Origin: Bacteroidales bacterium
GTDB lineage: Bacteria > Bacteroidota > Bacteroidia > Bacteroidales > Muribaculaceae
Assembly: GCA_900770215.1 (NCBI GenBank)
Contig: CAAGJW010000013.1
Span: forward strand, 1 to 22,657
Length of the DNA: 22,657 nt
Direction: 5' to 3'
The translations under genes were made by a program, and so were the position numbers. The notes under the pieces were generated by a model that saw only the letters and a program-made list of their open reading frames with translations, made no database searches and was not told the DNA's origin. The first letter of the stretch is position 1, and each line of letters starts with the position of its first letter. Of this stretch, positions 1 through 8,291 are shown in pieces.

Positions 1-127
1 CCTAAATGCTGGCCGCGTTTCCACCATGCCGCTCGCTCCACCGCCTGCCTAAATGCTAGCCGCGTCTCCACCGTGCCGCAGCCCACCGCCTGCCTAAAAT
101 GCTAGCCACGTCTCCACCGTGCCGCGC
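1..127. repeat. Tandem repeat, ~45-bp unit, about 2.8 copies
   Basis: The unit runs from the core CCACCGCCTGCCT at 38-50 through AAATGCTAGCCGCGTCTCC to the next core at 83-95, a 45-bp period. Bases 1-37 are the tail of an earlier copy. Copies differ by a few substitutions and one inserted A. The short open frames across it are proline/arginine-rich and change frame between copies, so it is read as non-coding. Confidence 0.8.
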
Positions 128-139
128 TCGTGGCCGACG

Positions 140-480
140 GCCCGTCGCTGTGCCGCTCCCGTTCGGGAGCTTGCCGTGGTGGGTGCGGTGCGGTTGCAGG
201 GGTTCCGCGCTGTCGCGCTCCACCGCCTGCCTACACTGTGCCGCCCGTTTCACGGGCTACCACCGCAGCCCACCGCCTGCCTACACTATGTCGCCCGTTT
301 CACGGGCTACAATCACGCTCCAGAGCCACGCGATTGGGTACCATCAACCAATAAATTACACGAAAAAAATTCTCAATGCATTCCCGCTCGCTCCACCGCC
401 TGCCTAAATGCCGTCCCCTTCTCTACCGTGCCGCGCGGCGACAACCGCCCCGCCAAGCTCCCAAACGGGAGCGGAACAGC
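140..480. repeat. Mosaic of dispersed GC-rich intergenic repeats
   Basis: This gene-free stretch reuses modules found elsewhere in the window. The core CCACCGCCTGCCT recurs at 220, 270 and 393. A module beginning GGTTGCAGGGGTT (192-259) ends in the small hairpin GCCCGTTTCACGGGC and has close copies at 8991 and 10592. A hairpin GCTCCC-GTTC-GGGAGC lies at 155-170 and a near-identical one, with loop AAAC and inverted flanks, at 457-472. No supported gene is seen in it. The function is unknown. Confidence 0.75.
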
Positions 481-511
481 AGCCGCACGGCATGCCCGGG
501 CAAGAACAATT

Positions 512-549
512 GCGGGGAGGGTTTCCCATGCTTGAGAAACCCTCCCCGC
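512..549 (-). terminator. Rho-independent-type terminator after pgi
   Basis: A perfect 14-bp stem (512-525 paired with 536-549) with a 10-nt loop sits 27 nt past the pgi stop. On the minus strand it is followed by AATTGTTCTTG, a modest U-rich tract. Confidence 0.8.
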
Positions 550-576
550 TGTGCTGCGAGTGGCCGTGTGCCAGGG

Positions 577-1902
577 CTACTTGCCCAGCTTGGCCTTGAT
601 GGCCTTGCTCTCGGCCTCGTAGCCAGGCTTGTCGAGCAGGGCAAACATGTTTTTCTTGTAGGCCTCGACACCCGGCTGGTTGAAGGGGTTCACGTCGAGG
701 ATGTAGCCGCTCACGCCGCAAGCCTTCTCAAAGAAGTAGATGAGCTGGCCCAGATACTTCTCCTTGAGTGCGGGCACGGTGATGAGCAGGTTGGGCACGC
801 CGCCGTCAACGTGAGCCAGGCGGGTGCCCAGCTCGGCCATCTTGTTCACATAGTCAACGTGCTTGCCGGCAATGAAGTTGAGGCCGTCGAGATTGGCCTT
901 GTCGTCGGGGATCACGACCGAGTGGGCCGGCTCGCCCACGCTTATCACCGTCTCATAGATGGTGCGCTCGCCGTCTTGTATCCACTGGCCCATCGAGTGA
1001 AGGTCGGTCGTGAAGTCGCAGGCGGCGGGGAAGATGCCCTTGTGGTCCTTGCCCTCGCTCTCGCCATAGAGCTGCTTCCACCACTCGGCAAAGTAGTGCA
1101 GCTTGGGGTTGAAGTTCACCAGCAGCTCGATCTTGCGGCCGGCGCGATACAGGGCGTTGCGCGTGGTGGCATAGGTGAAGATGTCGTCGTTACCAGCCTG
1201 CTCCATCTCGACGGCGCCCTCGACCAGGGCCTTGATGTCGTAGCCGGCCACGGCGATGGGCAGCAGGCCCACGGGGGTGAGCACCGAGAAGCGGCCGCCC
1301 ACGTTGTCGGGTATCACATAGGTCTTGTAGCCCTCTTGGGTGGCCAGGCCGCGCAGGGCGCCGCGGCGGGCGTCGGTCACGGCCACGATGCGGGTGGCTG
1401 CCTCGGCCTTGCCCACTTGCTGCTCGAGCATGTCCTTGAGCAGGCGGAAGGCGATCGAGGGCTCGGTGGTGGTGCCCGACTTAGAAATCACAATGATGCC
1501 AAATTGCTTGTCCTTGAGCAAGTCGATGAGGTCGTAGAGGTAGTCCTCGCCTATGTTGTTGCCGGCAAAGAGCACATGGGTGGTGGCGGGCTTGTAGGCC
1601 GCAAAGTTGTCGGCCAGCGCCTCGATCACGGCCTTGGCGCCGAGGTAGCTGCCGCCTATGCCTATGGTCACCACATACTGGCACTTGCTGCGCAGTGCCT
1701 GGGCGGTGGCCTCAACGTCGTTCAGAAAATCGGGGGTGATGCTGCTGGGCAGGTGCAGCCAGCCCAGGAAGTCGTTGCCCAGGCCTGTGCCTTGTTCCAG
1801 TTTCCGGGCTGCTGCCTCGGCTGCAGGGCGCAGCGCTGCCACTTGCTCCTGGTCGATGACCTGGCCCAGGGCAGCTGTGTTGTTTACTTGAATTTTTGAC
1901 AT
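577..1902 (-). CDS. pgi: Glucose-6-phosphate isomerase
   Basis: This 441-residue protein interconverts glucose 6-phosphate and fructose 6-phosphate in cytosolic glycolysis and gluconeogenesis. The SIS sugar-phosphate fold is shown by GIGGSYLGAKAV from residue 81, the family signature DNVGGRFSVLTPVG, and the C-terminal signature FNQPGVEAYKKNMF. The length fits the short (~445-residue) bacterial form rather than the ~550-residue E. coli form. The ATG start gives MSKIQVNNTA. The GNAT-like gene lies 87 nt upstream on the same strand, and no clear TAnnTTTG element is seen in that gap, so the two are probably co-transcribed. A strong hairpin terminator follows. No lesion is visible. Confidence 0.97.
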   Translation of the reverse strand: MSKIQVNNTAALGQVIDQEQVAALRPAAEAAARKLEQGTGLGNDFLGWLHLPSSITPDFLNDVEATAQALRSKCQYVVTIGIGGSYLGAKAVIEALADNFAAYKPATTHVLFAGNNIGEDYLYDLIDLLKDKQFGIIVISKSGTTTEPSIAFRLLKDMLEQQVGKAEAATRIVAVTDARRGALRGLATQEGYKTYVIPDNVGGRFSVLTPVGLLPIAVAGYDIKALVEGAVEMEQAGNDDIFTYATTRNALYRAGRKIELLVNFNPKLHYFAEWWKQLYGESEGKDHKGIFPAACDFTTDLHSMGQWIQDGERTIYETVISVGEPAHSVVIPDDKANLDGLNFIAGKHVDYVNKMAELGTRLAHVDGGVPNLLITVPALKEKYLGQLIYFFEKACGVSGYILDVNPFNQPGVEAYKKNMFALLDKPGYEAESKAIKAKLGK

Positions 1903-1989
1903 AATCTTGTTGTAATGGTGTTATATGATGTAGTATATGTGTTGATGTGCAACTCAATCTTGCAATTGCACGCACGTGCGGCCCGCCCG

Positions 1990-3123
1990 CTACAGGGCCT
2001 TGGTATAGGCTCGGCGGCGCTTGTTCTGCACGTAGTCGAAGTATTGCCACTGCTTCTGCACGCTCGCGTTGGTCTCCAGCTCCACATTGGTCTCGGCCCA
2101 CTTGTAGTGGCGGCGCTGGAACACGGGCAGCAAGTCGGTGAAGAGCATCGAGTTCACGCCCTTGCTCTGCAGCTCGGGCTCGACGGCAATGAGCATGAGG
2201 TCGACGATGGGCGAGTGGCCCGTGATGGCCCGCAGCAGGTGCATCCAGCCCAGAGGCAGGTAGCGGCCGCGGCTCACCTGCAAGGCGTGGCTGAGCGAGG
2301 GTATCGAGATGCCCACGCCCACCAGCCGGTCGCTGGCGTCGACGATGAGCGAGATGTGGTCGAGCGGCAGGGCGGGCAGGTAGAGCTTGATGTAGTGCTG
2401 TATCTGCGCCTCGGTGAGCGGCGAGTAGCCGAAGAGGCTGTCGTAGGCCTTGTTGATGAGGTGAAACACGGCGTCGCCATAGTCGCGCACCAGCCGCTTG
2501 CGGCTCTTGAGGTGCAGGTTGCGCAAGCCGTATTTTTCTTGCACTATCTTGGAGATGCGGGCCATCTTCTCAGGGATGGTGTCGGGCACAAAGACCTTGT
2601 ATTCCACCCAGTCGGTGTCTTTCTCAAAGCCCATGCGCTCCAGCTGCTTGCCGTAGTAGGGGTAGTTGTAGATCGTGGCCTGCGTGCTCAGCTGGTCAAA
2701 TCCCTCGACGAGGCACCCCTCGGGGTCCATGTCGGTGAAGCCCAGCGGGCCGGTGAGGCATTCCATGCCCTGCTCCTTGCCCCAGCGGGCCACGGCCCCG
2801 ATGAGGCCGTCGGCCACCTCGTCGTCGTCGATAAAGTCGACAAAGCCGAAGCGGCACTCCTGCTTGCCCTCGCGCTCGTTCACCACCCGGTTGATGATGC
2901 CGGCAATGCGCCCCACGGGCTTGCCGTCGCGATAGGCCATGTAGTACACACTCTGGCAGAACTCAAATGCCGGGTTCATGCTGGGCATGAGCGTGCCCAC
3001 CTCGTCGGTGACAAGAGCGGGCACATAGTAGGGGTTACCCTTGTAAAGCACATCGATGGGATAATGCACAAACTTGAGCAAGTTGCGCTTGGTGGGCTCT
3101 ATGAGCCTAATTTCTACAGCCAT
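1990..3123 (-). CDS. GNAT-like acetyltransferase-family protein, substrate unknown
   Basis: This is a 377-residue cytosolic protein with no signal peptide. It begins MAVEIRLIEPTKRNLLKFVH, and the first half contains the YRDGKPVGRIAGIINR strand-turn pattern typical of GNAT-like folds, followed by the stretch ECLTGPLGFTDMDPEGCLVE. It resembles long GNAT-related proteins of unknown substrate that are widespread in Bacteroidota. The second half (ISLIVDASDRLVGVGISIPS, later AVEPELQSKGVNSMLF) looks like a second GNAT-like segment with an acetyl-CoA-binding style QSKGVN loop. It is the promoter-proximal gene of a probable two-gene unit with pgi. The substrate cannot be told from sequence. Confidence 0.75.
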   Translation of the reverse strand: MAVEIRLIEPTKRNLLKFVHYPIDVLYKGNPYYVPALVTDEVGTLMPSMNPAFEFCQSVYYMAYRDGKPVGRIAGIINRVVNEREGKQECRFGFVDFIDDDEVADGLIGAVARWGKEQGMECLTGPLGFTDMDPEGCLVEGFDQLSTQATIYNYPYYGKQLERMGFEKDTDWVEYKVFVPDTIPEKMARISKIVQEKYGLRNLHLKSRKRLVRDYGDAVFHLINKAYDSLFGYSPLTEAQIQHYIKLYLPALPLDHISLIVDASDRLVGVGISIPSLSHALQVSRGRYLPLGWMHLLRAITGHSPIVDLMLIAVEPELQSKGVNSMLFTDLLPVFQRRHYKWAETNVELETNASVQKQWQYFDYVQNKRRRAYTKAL

Positions 3124-3152
3124 ACACTAAATACAAATCATTTTTCAGGTTG

Positions 3153-3160
3153 CAAAGATA
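3153..3160 (-). promoter_or_regulatory. Bacteroidota -7 element TATCTTTG
   Basis: An exact TAnnTTTG match is followed by CA, 30 nt before the ATG of the GNAT-like gene. It probably drives that gene and pgi. Confidence 0.7.
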
Positions 3161-3281
3161 ATAAAAACGGGCCAATGCGCGGCAATGTGCCCACACATTT
3201 ATCACTCTTTGCTACCTATTGAATACCAATCGATAAAAAATGACCACAAGCACCGGCAACTCTCGCCACGGGACGGGGGCG

Positions 3282-5105
3282 TCAGCCCTTGATGCCCGTC
3301 TGCACCACCTCGCCGTTGTGCACGATCTCGTCGCTGTTCTCGCGCTCGCGGCGGCGTATCTGGGTCTCGACGCCGTCGATCACGTTCACGATGAAGTCGC
3401 CCAGCTTCTCGGCCTCGCATATGATGTCCATGTAGAAGATGCCGGCCTGGTAGGGATACTTCTTCTGGTTGATATTCTCGATATTCTCGGTGCGCAGCAT
3501 GTTGCGCATGTTGTTGATCTCGCGCTCCTTGTTGTAGTTGCGTATCAAGTCGTCGCTTGTGGCGTTGTCGATGTCGCACAGCACGGCGATCATGTTGCTC
3601 ATGGCCTCGCCCACGAGCTTGAGCATCTGGTCGATGTTAGCGTAGTTGTAGTCGACAAAGTGGGCCCCCGCCTCCTCCTTGCGCACGAGCGTGCGGGCAA
3701 TGTTGTTGCACGAGTCGGCGATGCTCTCGATCTCGCTCACGATGCTCAGCATCGTGCCCACGCGCAGCTTGGCGTCGTAGGAGAGGCGGCCGTCGACCAG
3801 GTTGTTGAGATACTTGCCTATCTCGATCTCCATGCGGTCGGAGATGTCTTCATACTTGCCAATGCGCGAATACACCTTGTTGAACTCGTTGGTGCCCGTC
3901 TTGATGTGCACCAGCGACTTCACCATGCCCAGCATGCGCTCCACACGCTCGGCATAGACCACAATCTCGCGCTGCGCCTGCGTGATGTTGAGCTCGGCGG
4001 CGTTGAGCAGGCCGGCCGAGATATACTTGAGCTGGAACTCGTCGTCTTCCTTCTTGTGGTGGCTGTGCACCAGGTGATTCACCATCTTCACATAGCCCTT
4101 GGTGAACCATATCATCACCATGAGGTTGATGAGGTTGAACACCGTGTGGAACATCGACATGCCAAACGAGATGGCAAAGGCCAGCGTGGCCATCTCGTGA
4201 GGGCTCACCTTCACGTCCTGGCTCATCTTGGTGTAGAGCAGCGTGGGGTCGGGCGTGGCAAAGAGGTCGATACATATCCACTCGATGAGCGGGATGAAGG
4301 CATACCATGCTATCAAAGTCCACGCCGTGCCCAGCACGTTGAACAGCAAGTGGCCCACGGCGGCCTTCTTGGCGGCCAGGTTGGCGCCCAGCGAGGCCAG
4401 CAGCGGGGTGATGGTGGTGCCTATGTTGCTGCCCAGCACCATGGCACAGGCCATGTCGAAGGGTATCCATCCCTTGGTGGCCATCACCAGCACGATGGCA
4501 AAGGTGGCCGCGCTCGACTGTATCACCAGTGTCACCACCAAGCCCACGCTCAAGAAGATGAGCACCGACCCGAAGCCCATGTTGGCATAGCCCTGCAGCA
4601 CAGCAAAGGCATTGGCATCGAGCACCGGCACGTTTTGCTGTATGAAGTCGAGACCGTAGAACAGCAGCACGAAGCCTATGAGAAACTCGCCTATGTTTTT
4701 ATACTGGTTTTTCTTGAGAAACAGCAGCGGCACCGCGACGGCCAGCAGCGGCAGCAGCACCACGCTCAGGTTGACCTTGAAGCCGAATATCGACACAATC
4801 CACGCCGTGAAGGTGGTGCCCACATTGGCACCGAAGATTACGGCCATCGACTGCTCGAGCGACATCAAGCCCGCATTCACAAAGCTCACCACCATCACCG
4901 TCGAGGCCGACGAGCTCTGGATGAGCGCCGTGATGGCAATGCCCGTGATCACACCCATGAAACGGTTTTTGGTCATTACGGCCAGAATGGAGCGCAGGCG
5001 GTTGCCCGCAGCCTTCTGGAGGCCTTCACTCATCACCTTCATTCCGTAGAGGAACAAGCCCACTGCACCCAGCAGCGACAGGAAATCAAGTATGGAATAA
5101 TCCAT
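3282..5105 (-). CDS. Na/Pi cotransporter family protein with PhoU-like C-terminus
   Basis: This 607-residue inner-membrane protein probably imports phosphate with sodium. The N-terminal ~350 residues are hydrophobic and hold the two inverted Na/Pi-cotransporter repeats, each with its QSS motif: QSSSAST at 63-69, followed by AVIFGANVGTT, and QSSAAT at 196-201, followed by VLGSNIGTT. The last ~220 residues are charged and helical (for example ISDRMEIEIGKYLNNL and EIESIADSCNNIARTL) and fit PhoU-like helical bundles, the usual architecture of this NptA/YjbB-type family. The ATG start gives MDYSILDFLS. A TAAATTTG element lies upstream. The neighbouring genes give no direct hint of phosphate regulation. 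Confidence 0.93.
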   Translation of the reverse strand: MDYSILDFLSLLGAVGLFLYGMKVMSEGLQKAAGNRLRSILAVMTKNRFMGVITGIAITALIQSSSASTVMVVSFVNAGLMSLEQSMAVIFGANVGTTFTAWIVSIFGFKVNLSVVLLPLLAVAVPLLFLKKNQYKNIGEFLIGFVLLFYGLDFIQQNVPVLDANAFAVLQGYANMGFGSVLIFLSVGLVVTLVIQSSAATFAIVLVMATKGWIPFDMACAMVLGSNIGTTITPLLASLGANLAAKKAAVGHLLFNVLGTAWTLIAWYAFIPLIEWICIDLFATPDPTLLYTKMSQDVKVSPHEMATLAFAISFGMSMFHTVFNLINLMVMIWFTKGYVKMVNHLVHSHHKKEDDEFQLKYISAGLLNAAELNITQAQREIVVYAERVERMLGMVKSLVHIKTGTNEFNKVYSRIGKYEDISDRMEIEIGKYLNNLVDGRLSYDAKLRVGTMLSIVSEIESIADSCNNIARTLVRKEEAGAHFVDYNYANIDQMLKLVGEAMSNMIAVLCDIDNATSDDLIRNYNKEREINNMRNMLRTENIENINQKKYPYQAGIFYMDIICEAEKLGDFIVNVIDGVETQIRRRERENSDEIVHNGEVVQTGIKG

Positions 5106-5160
5106 TATTCAGGGATTTAATTATGTGTCAAAAATGTGTTGCGCTATTTCGGTCAGCGTG

Positions 5161-5168
5161 CAAATTTA
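5161..5168 (-). promoter_or_regulatory. Bacteroidota -7 element TAAATTTG
   Basis: An exact TAnnTTTG match followed by CA, 55 nt upstream of the Na/Pi transporter ATG. It lies in the divergent intergenic region shared with the plus-strand metal-related genes. Confidence 0.65.
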
Positions 5169-5311
5169 CTAATAATAATTTTAATAAGCCCTGCATTGGG
5201 TTAATTAATTTTATCTCATGTTAGGCTTTCTTTACTGTAACCGCCGCGCGGGCGGGACAGGTTGTGCAACTTTTTAAGGAAATTGTGCAAAGCCTCTTGC
5301 CCCGCATTGCT

Positions 5312-5319
5312 TATCTTTG
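5312..5319 (+). promoter_or_regulatory. Bacteroidota -7 element TATCTTTG
   Basis: An exact TAnnTTTG match followed by CA, 21 nt before the ATG at 5341. It supports that start and the existence of the short gene there. Confidence 0.7.
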
Positions 5320-5340
5320 CACCCGTAAAACAATGGCTGA

Positions 5341-5754
5341 ATGACACGATTGAGCAAAATCATGACCCTGCTGCTGCTGGCTGTGTACGTCACTGCCACG
5401 GGCAGCCGCATGTGGACCTCGATCGACTGCGAGATGCACCACGGCGCCATGACTGCCCACATGCAGCACTGCAGCACGGCGGCCACAAGCCACGCGCTGG
5501 CGAGCATGACCGTGAAGTCGTGCTGCGACGCTCATCACAGCCAAGACCACAGTCTCTACACACCAGGCAGCCACTTCACCATGCCCTCCAAGCCCCTGGC
5601 TGCCTCCTGGGCCATGGCCACAGTGCCTGTGGCCACCAGCCTGCCACGCCCGCAAGCCCACTCGCTCGGGCGCCTGGCACGCCCGGGGCCACCCCTGCTG
5701 CCGCTGCCGCCGCGCAGCGCCAGGGGGCTGCGTGCTCCTCCTGCGATAGCTTGA
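5341..5754 (+). CDS. Small secreted Cys/His-rich protein, HYC_CC_PP-like
   Basis: This 137-residue protein has an N-terminal hydrophobic segment (IMTLLLLAVYVTATG) fitting a signal peptide. A Cys/His-rich stretch follows: C30, HH 33-34, H40, HC 43-44, the pair CC 60-61, and HH 64-65. This pattern recalls the small HYC_CC_PP proteins that Bacteroidota often encode directly before TonB-dependent receptors. That assignment is from memory of the pattern and is tentative. The last third is proline/arginine-rich low complexity (GPPLLPLPPRSARG) and may be poorly conserved. A good -7 element sits just upstream, and the TonB receptor begins 90 nt downstream. Metal binding is inferred from the residues and the context only. 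Confidence 0.65.
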   Translation: MTRLSKIMTLLLLAVYVTATGSRMWTSIDCEMHHGAMTAHMQHCSTAATSHALASMTVKSCCDAHHSQDHSLYTPGSHFTMPSKPLAASWAMATVPVATSLPRPQAHSLGRLARPGPPLLPLPPRSARGLRAPPAIA

Positions 5755-5772
5755 AAACAATCACACACCCGC

Positions 5773-5795
5773 CTGTGGCCCGATACGGGCCACAG
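5773..5795 (+). other. Strong hairpin between the Cys/His-rich gene and the TonB receptor
   Basis: A perfect 10-bp stem CTGTGGCCCG / CGGGCCACAG closes a 3-nt loop. No U-tract follows, so it is not a standard terminator. It may shape the relative expression of the two genes or mark an mRNA processing site. Confidence 0.6.
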
Positions 5796-5844
5796 GGCAC
5801 AATCGATTTTATCAACTATCACAACAAGGAACACAACAACACAC

Positions 5845-8190
5845 ATGACATTTCACAAGTATTTTCTCGCAGTCCCCGCCCTGCTGTGGGCTGCAAACTC
5901 GCAGGCCGGCCCGGTGCGCGGCATGGTGTGCGACGAGAACCACGAGCCGCTCATAGGCGCCTCGGTGTACTGGGCCGGCACCAATGTGGGCACCGTGACC
6001 GGTACCGACGGCACCTTCGGCCTGCACACCGTAAAAGACCACAACAAGCTGGTGGTGTCCTACATAGGCTATCGCCCCGACACCGTCGACGTGACGGCCG
6101 ACACCACAACCCTGGCCATCCATCTCACCCCCTCGACCACCCTGGGCGAGGTGGTGGTCGAGGGCACCCAGCGCGGCAACTCGCTGCTGGCCAAGTCGAT
6201 CTACAAGACCGAGAACCTCTCGTTCACCGGCCTTACCAAACTCGCCTGCTGCACAGTGGCCGAGTCGTTTGAAAACTCGGCCTCGGTGACCGTGGGCTAC
6301 AGCGACGCCATATCGGGCGCCCGCCAAATCAAGATGCTGGGCCTGGCCGGCACCTATACCCAGATGCTCGACGAGAGCCGCCCCGTGATGCGCGGCCTGA
6401 GCGCCCCCTACGGCATGACCTACGTGCCCGGCATGTGGCTCAACTCGATACAGGTGTCGAAGGGCGTGTCGAGCGTCACCGCCGGCCACGATGCCGTGAC
6501 CGGGCAAATCAATCTCGAGTACCGCAAACCCACCGACGAGGAGCGCCTCTTTGTGAACGCCTACCTCGACGACATGCTGCGCCCCGAGCTCAACATCACC
6601 AGCGCCATCCCCCTCACCCGCGACAAGCGCCTCTCGACCATCGTCATGGCCCACGGCTCGCTCGACACCGACTGGCGCGAGATGCGGCACATGGACCTCA
6701 ACCGCGATGGCTTCCGCGACCAGCCCGGCGACCGCAAGATCAACCTGGCCAACCGCTGGATCTACATCACCAAGGGCGGCATGCAGCTGCGTTGGGGATG
6801 GCACCTGCTGGCCGACGGCCGCACCGGCGGCATGCTGCACTACAAGGACAACGCCGCCATGCGGCAGGCCATGGCCGCCGACTGGGACAAGGCGGGCACC
6901 ATGTATGGCTCACACATCGCCAACCGCGAGGCAGGCGGCTACTTCAAGGTGGCCCTGCCCGTGGGCTCGGGCATCTACGACGAGCAGAGCAAGAGCGAGA
7001 AGCGCTCCAATGTGGCCCTGGTGGCCGACTTCACCCACTTCAACGAGAAAGCCTACTTCGGGCTCAACGACTACTACGGCAACCAGAACAGCATCACCGC
7101 CAACTTGATGTACAGCCACTACTTCGACCTCAAGTCGTCGCTCGTGGTGGGCGTGCAGTCGCGCCTCGACTACTACCGCGAGCACCTGGTGGGCGCCACG
7201 CCCTGGATCGACGCCGCAGGCTCCACATTCTACAACATGGACCGCGACGAGCGCGAGGTGGGCGGCTATGCCGAGTACACCTTCGACCTCAAGGACCGCT
7301 TCACCCTCGTGGCCGGCCTGCGCGGCGACTACAACGACCTGGCCGACCGCTTCTTTGTCACCCCGCGCGGCCACGTGAAGTGGAACATCCTGCCCAAGAC
7401 CTCGCTGCGTGCCTCGGCCGGCCTGGGCTATCGCATGACAGCCCTGGTGGCCGACAACATAGGCATGCTGGCCACCGGCCGCCAAATCCTGATCAATGGC
7501 GGCCGCACCGCCTATCCCGACCTCGACCGCATGGAGAAGGCCCTCACCGTGGGCGGCAGTCTCACCCAGAGCTTCGTGCTGGGCGCCGACCAGAATGCCT
7601 CGATCAGCTTCGACTACTTCCACACGCGCTTCTACAAGACCCTCGTCATCGACCAGGAATGGAGCCCGACAGCCATCAACATCTATGAGAGCGACCGCCT
7701 GTCCTACACCGACTCCTACCAGGTTGATTTCAACTGGACCCCTGCAGCGCGCTTCGACGTGTTTGCCACCTTCCGCTACACCACCAGCCGCATGACCATC
7801 GACCGCCCCGACGGCACCACTGCCCGCGTCGAGCGCCCGCTCATCAACCAGTTCAAGACGCTGCTCAACCTGAGCTACGCCACCAAGTTCCGCATGTGGG
7901 TCTTCGACGTCACCGGCCAGCTCAACGGCAAGGCACGCATCCCTTCGCCCGACGGCGACCTCGCCCACGACAGCCACTCGCCCGTCTACCCCATGCTCTT
8001 TGCCCAAGTCACCCACAAGATAGGCCGGGCCGACGTGTATCTGGGCTGCGAGAACATCACTGGCTACCGCCAGAAGGTGCCCATCGCCAGTGCCGACAAC
8101 CCCTTCAGCTCGCAGTTCAACTCGATGAACGTGTGGGGACCGCTCATGGGCCGCAAGTTCTATGTGGGCGTGCGCTTCAACCTCTACTAA
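5845..8190 (+). CDS. TonB-dependent receptor with carboxypeptidase-regulatory-like domain, probably metal-related
   Basis: This 781-residue outer-membrane receptor starts with a signal peptide (MTFHKYFLAVPALLWAANSQ). Next is a carboxypeptidase-D regulatory-like domain at about 22-90 (GMVCDENHEPLIGASVYW, then TDGTFGLHTV and VSYIGY). A plug domain follows at about 100-225, with GEVVVEG at 101 and VSSVTAGHDAVTGQINLEYR near its end. The rest is a beta-barrel ending in the aromatic strand KFYVGVRFNLY, as expected for BAM recognition. It is not a SusC type, since it lacks a SusD partner and is shorter. Being flanked by a Cys/His-rich secreted protein and an HMA protein suggests uptake or sensing of a metal or metallophore, perhaps copper. 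That is inference. It is intact. Confidence 0.92.
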   Translation: MTFHKYFLAVPALLWAANSQAGPVRGMVCDENHEPLIGASVYWAGTNVGTVTGTDGTFGLHTVKDHNKLVVSYIGYRPDTVDVTADTTTLAIHLTPSTTLGEVVVEGTQRGNSLLAKSIYKTENLSFTGLTKLACCTVAESFENSASVTVGYSDAISGARQIKMLGLAGTYTQMLDESRPVMRGLSAPYGMTYVPGMWLNSIQVSKGVSSVTAGHDAVTGQINLEYRKPTDEERLFVNAYLDDMLRPELNITSAIPLTRDKRLSTIVMAHGSLDTDWREMRHMDLNRDGFRDQPGDRKINLANRWIYITKGGMQLRWGWHLLADGRTGGMLHYKDNAAMRQAMAADWDKAGTMYGSHIANREAGGYFKVALPVGSGIYDEQSKSEKRSNVALVADFTHFNEKAYFGLNDYYGNQNSITANLMYSHYFDLKSSLVVGVQSRLDYYREHLVGATPWIDAAGSTFYNMDRDEREVGGYAEYTFDLKDRFTLVAGLRGDYNDLADRFFVTPRGHVKWNILPKTSLRASAGLGYRMTALVADNIGMLATGRQILINGGRTAYPDLDRMEKALTVGGSLTQSFVLGADQNASISFDYFHTRFYKTLVIDQEWSPTAINIYESDRLSYTDSYQVDFNWTPAARFDVFATFRYTTSRMTIDRPDGTTARVERPLINQFKTLLNLSYATKFRMWVFDVTGQLNGKARIPSPDGDLAHDSHSPVYPMLFAQVTHKIGRADVYLGCENITGYRQKVPIASADNPFSSQFNSMNVWGPLMGRKFYVGVRFNLY

Positions 8191-8256
8191 GCTCACCACT
8201 GAGCAAATAAGTTGTCAAAAAAAATTAAAACATTTCTTATAGCAACATTTTTGCAT

Positions 8257-8264
8257 TACATTTG
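8257..8264 (+). promoter_or_regulatory. Bacteroidota -7 element TACATTTG
   Basis: An exact TAnnTTTG match followed by CA, 27 nt before the ATG at 8292. It implies that the HMA gene has its own promoter and that its start is 8292, not the in-frame ATG at 8262, which lies inside this element. Confidence 0.65.
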
Positions 8265-8291
8265 CAACAAACCAATAAATATCAAACGATT

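Noticed and set aside
1..430. CRISPR array
   Set aside because: The repeats are GC-rich, vary in spacing (45 to ~137 bp) and have no unique spacers of constant length. No cas genes are nearby.
376..1899. 507-residue plus-strand frame opposite pgi
   Set aside because: Antisense shadow of pgi. It begins in the repeat mosaic.
3240..5120. 626-residue plus-strand open frame
   Set aside because: It is the antisense shadow of the Na/Pi transporter, which has all family motifs. The shadow product is a Val/His/Glu-rich composition artefact without motifs.
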